A stretch of DNA of 64,000 nt from Spartobacteria bacterium (lineage in GTDB: Bacteria; Verrucomicrobiota; Verrucomicrobiia; Chthoniobacterales; UBA10450): NCBI GenBank assembly GCA_003167365.1, contig PMTM01000018.1:32745-96744 (forward strand), given 5' to 3'. This document shows, one piece after another, positions 60,605 through 64,000 of the stretch. Position numbers and translations under genes: made by a program. The notes under the pieces were generated by a model, which saw only the letters and a list, made by a program, of their open reading frames with translations, had not been told where the DNA came from and made no database searches. The stretch's first letter is position 1, and each line of letters starts with the position of its first letter.

Positions 60605-62472
60605 CGTGCTGCCACTGCGGCGCCGCCGTCTGTCTTTGCAATGCGCTGCAATAGAAGTCGAGCACTATTCTCCGGGACAACGAAGTGGAGCTCGATGTTC
60701 GCGCCTTGCCTGCTAATTTCGGGCGGTTGCGCATAAAGCAGCAGATCGGAATCCTGTAATTGCAGCCATCGCTGCGGTTCATTACGCAATTTGCGCTCAA
60801 GTTCTCCGGCTTTCTCCGGCGCGTTCACTCTTAAGAGCAACCGCGCTTTTACAGGATTTTGCAAAGTAAGTGCCAGGCCAAGAAGTTGCGATGAGTCGAG
60901 CAGTTCGCGTGCAAAAATCGGATGAAAAATACGCGAAAGATCGGGTGGATCGCGTGAGATCAGGCGCAACGCGCTCTCACGATCCAGTGCTTGAAAGCGA
61001 TCGAAGAGTTGGCCGGAAATCTTCAGGTCCGATTGAATGCCGAGGCGCACGCGCACCAATTCGTCTACTTCGGACGCTGCGCCGACGGCCAAGGTCGTCG
61101 GACCAATCCGTGCCACCGCCAGATCGGGCCGCTGCCAAATGGCGAGGCCGCTGATTGCACGCCGATCGAAGGTGCTATCTTGTGCGACTAAACGGATGAC
61201 GCGCGAGACATCGTCGCGCGCTTCCACAAGTATGAATTCACGGACCGCTCCGGGTTCGCTCGCCGTGACCGCCCGTGTGATCCGCGCCGTGTCGCGCGAT
61301 AAGTTCAAGCCGGGCGTGCGCACTGCGCTGCCGAGCAAGCCGTTCCAAATGTTCTGCCACGCATCGGTCTGCTCTTTGCGCCAGCGTTTTGGAAAATCGC
61401 TTCGCTCAAATTGATCGGTATTAATGGAAAGGATTGCTTCGGTCTCTTGCGGCAGCCATTCCCGTTTCGCGGGCGATTGAAAAACAAGCGGCAGGATAAG
61501 GGCGAGTAGCGCGAGCACCGACACGACGCTGAAATAAAATTTTCGCAATTCCTGCTTGTCAATCTTGCTGGAAAGAAGGGCGAGCTCGGCCGTGTGCTGA
61601 AGATGTCGATCCACCGCTGCGCGATGGCGCTGCACTTCTGTGAGCAGGTGCGGCGCATTCGGCGGCGCGATGCCCTGAGATGCGAGGTGGCGCCCAATGT
61701 TCAAATACGCGGGATTCTTTCGCTCCTCGACTGTTTGATGATGCGCCCGCGCTTCCTTTACCGCTTCTTGCTGCGTGCGAATGCTTTCGGCAAACGCTCG
61801 ATCGCGCGCTTCGAACTCCGCCCGGGTACGCTCAATGTTCTTTTCTACCACAGAAAGTTCCGCATCTGCAGCCGCGAGCTTTTCCTTTGCCATTCGGCAT
61901 GCGTCCGCGCTTCCAAGTCTGGCGCGAACCAGTTCCGCGCGCTCTTCCGGCAGACGAGCCCGGCGCGCGCTGATGCTCGCGGATTGCGTCTCGATATCCG
62001 CGGGCGGTGGCTGCATTGCCTGCAGTTCCGAAAGTTTTTTCAGAAGCTCGCGATCGGCGGCATCATTGGCCTGGATGCGGCCTTCCACTCCGGTCAATTC
62101 GCGCTGGCAAAGATCGGCCGAATTTTTTGCTTCATTCTTGCGTTGCAGTAGCGGCTTTTTCTCTACTTCAAATTTTGCCAGCGCTTCATTTTGTGCGCGT
62201 GTATTTTCCTGCCGATCCGCCTCGATTTTCTTGATCCCCTCTTCGATTTGCGCGATGCGGAGCGCGACCTCTCTCTGTTCCTGCTCGAGTTTTTTTAGAG
62301 CGACAATCTCATTGCGCAACTCTGGAAAGTTTGCCGCTTGCGACGTTCCTTCGCGGCCGAGATTGATTTCACTTTTTTGCAGCGATCGTTTTTCGTGCCG
62401 CAAAGCCATGCGCGTCCGTTGCCGCCGGATTTTCAGTCCGATCTCGCGCAGCCCTGTTCGAATGAAGCTCAC
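60601..62472 (-). CDS. Large coiled-coil membrane protein of unknown function
   Basis: A 623-residue protein. Residues about 30-245 are an almost uninterrupted coiled coil rich in Glu, Arg, Lys, Ala and Gln (e.g. ALRIAQIEEGIKKIEADRQE). A linker follows, then one TM at about 318-340 (FYFSVVSVLALLALILPLVF), and a soluble C-terminal domain (about 345-623) with alternating strands and helices (ILSINTDQFERSDFP; RLLLRVNAPEKAGEL). No enzymatic motif is seen. The topology is N-terminal coiled coil in the cytoplasm and C-terminal domain outside, or the reverse. Coupled to the dipeptidase gene and 40 bases after acs. Not recognised. Confidence 0.75.
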   Translation of the reverse strand: MSFIRTGLREIGLKIRRQRTRMALRHEKRSLQKSEINLGREGTSQAANFPELRNEIVALKKLEQEQREVALRIAQIEEGIKKIEADRQENTRAQNEALAKFEVEKKPLLQRKNEAKNSADLCQRELTGVEGRIQANDAADRELLKKLSELQAMQPPPADIETQSASISARRARLPEERAELVRARLGSADACRMAKEKLAAADAELSVVEKNIERTRAEFEARDRAFAESIRTQQEAVKEARAHHQTVEERKNPAYLNIGRHLASQGIAPPNAPHLLTEVQRHRAAVDRHLQHTAELALLSSKIDKQELRKFYFSVVSVLALLALILPLVFQSPAKREWLPQETEAILSINTDQFERSDFPKRWRKEQTDAWQNIWNGLLGSAVRTPGLNLSRDTARITRAVTASEPGAVREFILVEARDDVSRVIRLVAQDSTFDRRAISGLAIWQRPDLAVARIGPTTLAVGAASEVDELVRVRLGIQSDLKISGQLFDRFQALDRESALRLISRDPPDLSRIFHPIFARELLDSSQLLGLALTLQNPVKARLLLRVNAPEKAGELERKLRNEPQRWLQLQDSDLLLYAQPPEISRQGANIELHFVVPENSARLLLQRIAKTDGGAAVAAR

Positions 62473-62512
62473 CGGGAAATGCTACGCTGCTTCCGCATTC
62501 GACAAACCAAAA

Positions 62513-64000
62513 TCACTCGTCCGCCGCGCGCAATTTGGCCAGAACGCTGAAATCCTCCAGCGTCGTTGTATCGCCGGTGACGCTCTTGCCGCTGGCGATT
62601 TCTTTTAGGAGTCGCCGCATAATCTTTCCGCTGCGCGTCTTCGGCAACGCCTCCGCGAAGCGAACATCGTCCGGCTTGGCGATTGCGCCGATGTGCTTGC
62701 CGACGTGATCGCGCAATTCGATTTTCAATCCTGGTGTCGCATGGACGCCGCTCTTCAACGTTACAAATGCAACCACGCCCTGGCCTTTCAGCTCATCCGG
62801 CCGGCCGACGACCGCGGCTTCCGCGACATATGCGTGGCTAACCAGTGCGCTTTCGATTTCCGAGGTGCCGAGCCGGTGCCCGGCCACGTTCAAGACGTCA
62901 TCGATCCGGCCGACGATCCAAAAATATCCGTCCTTGTCGCGGCGAGCACCGTCGCCGGTGAAGTAATTGCCTTTAAACTCGCTCCAGTACTGCTTTTTGT
63001 AGCGCGCCTTGTCGCCGTAAATCGTGCGGAGCATCGATGGCCACGGGCGACGGATAATTAATCTGCCGCCGACATTCGGCTTCACTTCGCGCCCTTTTTC
63101 ATCGACCACTGCAGGATCGACACCGAAAAACGGTAGCGTTCCGCTCCCCGGTTTCGTTGGAATCGCGCCGGGAAGTGGCGTGATCATGATCGCGCCTGTT
63201 TCCGTTTGCCACCACGTGTCGACGACCGGACAGCGGCCGCCTCCGATCGTCCTGTGATACCACATCCACGCTTCCGGATTGATCGGCTCGCCGACGGAGC
63301 CGAGCAGCCGCAGTGAGGAGAGATCGTGTTTCTTCACCCATTCATCGCCCCAGCGGATGAAAGCGCGAATCGCCGTGGGCGCGGTATAGAGAATATTGAC
63401 GCGATATTCGTCGATGATTTTCCAAAAGCGATCGGGCTCGGGCCAGTTCGGCGCGCCTTCATACATGAGCGTGGTGGCGCCGGCGGCGAGCGGCCCGTAA
63501 ACGATGTAACTGTGTCCCGTTACCCAACCCACGTCCGCTGTGCACCAATAAATATCCTCGTCGCGAATGTCGAAGACGTACTTGGTGGTGGCGTGAACAC
63601 CGACCAGATAGCCGCCGGTCGTGTGCAGGATTCCCTTCGGTTTTCCGGTCGAGCCGCTCGTGTAAAGAATGTAAAGCGGATGTTCGCTATCGAGCGCCGC
63701 CGGCGGACAATTTGCATCGACATATTCAAGCTCGCGGTGCCACCAAACGTCGCGGCCCTCTTCCATATGGATATCGTTGCCGGCGCGACGAAAAACAATC
63801 ACGCACTTGATCGACGTCTTTCCTTGTAACGCGTCATCGACATTTTTCTTCAATGGAACAATTCCACCGCGGCGGTAGCTGCCATCTGCCGTGATTACGG
63901 CGATCGCTCCGCTGTCTGCAATACGATCGCGAATGCTGTCCGCGCTGAATCCACCGAAAACCACCGAATGCACGGCCCCGATGCGCGCGCACGCCAGCAT
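62513..64000 (-). CDS. acs: Acetyl-CoA synthetase, N-terminus outside window
   Basis: About 495 residues of the C-terminal three-quarters of an ANL-superfamily ligase making acetyl-CoA from acetate, ATP and CoA. The P-loop-like [19 protein letters not shown] and the [10 protein letters not shown] motif are present. The hinge is [20 protein letters not shown], and the acylation-regulated Lys lies in [15 protein letters not shown]. The frame is open to the right edge, so the first roughly 150 residues are missing. It is upstream of the coiled-coil gene on the same strand with a 40-base gap. Confidence 0.95.
   Translation of the reverse strand: MLACARIGAVHSVVFGGFSADSIRDRIADSGAIAVITADGSYRRGGIVPLKKNVDDALQGKTSIKCVIVFRRAGNDIHMEEGRDVWWHRELEYVDANCPPAALDSEHPLYILYTSGSTGKPKGILHTTGGYLVGVHATTKYVFDIRDEDIYWCTADVGWVTGHSYIVYGPLAAGATTLMYEGAPNWPEPDRFWKIIDEYRVNILYTAPTAIRAFIRWGDEWVKKHDLSSLRLLGSVGEPINPEAWMWYHRTIGGGRCPVVDTWWQTETGAIMITPLPGAIPTKPGSGTLPFFGVDPAVVDEKGREVKPNVGGRLIIRRPWPSMLRTIYGDKARYKKQYWSEFKGNYFTGDGARRDKDGYFWIVGRIDDVLNVAGHRLGTSEIESALVSHAYVAEAAVVGRPDELKGQGVVAFVTLKSGVHATPGLKIELRDHVGKHIGAIAKPDDVRFAEALPKTRSGKIMRRLLKEIASGKSVTGDTTTLEDFSVLAKLRAADE

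Noticed and set aside
1..64000. CRISPR arrays, rRNA genes, transposase or phage genes
   Set aside because: No regularly spaced repeats, rRNA signatures or recombinase motifs were recognised on either strand.

Overview
The window is a piece of bacterial chromosome, apparently from a soil-type Verrucomicrobiota (Chthoniobacterales/Spartobacteria-like). This is an inference from gene content: an LpxC-FabZ fusion next to LpxA, a SecA with an enlarged insertion and a C-terminal SEC-C zinc motif, a B-type menaquinone succinate dehydrogenase (sdhCAB), a UbiA/MqnP-like prenyltransferase with a trans-polyprenyl synthase, GH57 glucan-branching enzyme, and bacterial alpha-2-macroglobulin with PbpC. It is Gram-negative (lipid A genes, porin, TolC, TonB domains). 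No rRNA, CRISPR array, transposase or phage gene was seen. Both ends are cut: a uracil-DNA glycosylase at the left and acetyl-CoA synthetase at the right.

Layout. 0-7 kb: DNA repair and housekeeping (UDG, DUF2905, CbpA-like DnaJ, RpiB, UbiA, MBL protein, a solitary GspF/PilC, methyltransferase, RarA). 7.4-22.1 kb: an accessory-looking block with a P3A-type proton ATPase, two small uncharacterised proteins, then a two-component system, a membrane-fusion protein, an RraA-like protein and a 1519-residue RND pump fused to its own TolC-type outer-membrane factor, followed by a DcaP-like porin. 22.3-24.5 kb: lipid A genes. 24.6-32.5 kb: alpha-2-macroglobulin plus PbpC, translationally coupled. 32.5-38.2 kb: a FlgD-like Ig protein, GH57 enzyme, aminotransferase, a double-domain NDP kinase and PrmA, followed by tRNA-Ser(GCU) at 38.4 kb. 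38.5-47.6 kb: MoeA, MarR, TolC, YfiH/PgeF, then on the minus strand PyrF, LplA, polyprenyl synthase, RadC and a second LpxA; IspE on plus. 47.7-52.2 kb: sdhCAB, pyrE, ridA. 52.4-59.4 kb: SecA, TonB-domain proteins, a VOC protein, MPG, MnmA, CutA. 59.4-64 kb: a coupled trio (coiled-coil membrane protein, VanX-like dipeptidase, membrane protein) downstream of acs.

The most unusual signal is not a gene. Between about 34 and 58 kb there are at least eleven short palindromic or inverted-repeat elements in related families. They lie in gene gaps, form the stop codons of several genes (yfiH, sdhB, pyrE, MPG), supply C-terminal tails (PrmA, the VOC protein) and sit in frame inside two conserved enzymes (a 69-bp element in PrmA, a 50-bp element in the lipoate ligase). 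The behaviour resembles Rickettsia palindromic elements. I saw none in the 7-33 kb portion, apart from one weak inverted repeat near 10.7 kb. Other notable points are the RND-TolC fusion with an internal signal-peptide-like segment, an RraA-like gene inside that operon, the tandem NDP kinase with a degenerate first half, two LpxA paralogues, and a duplicated tRNA-Ser 3' end.
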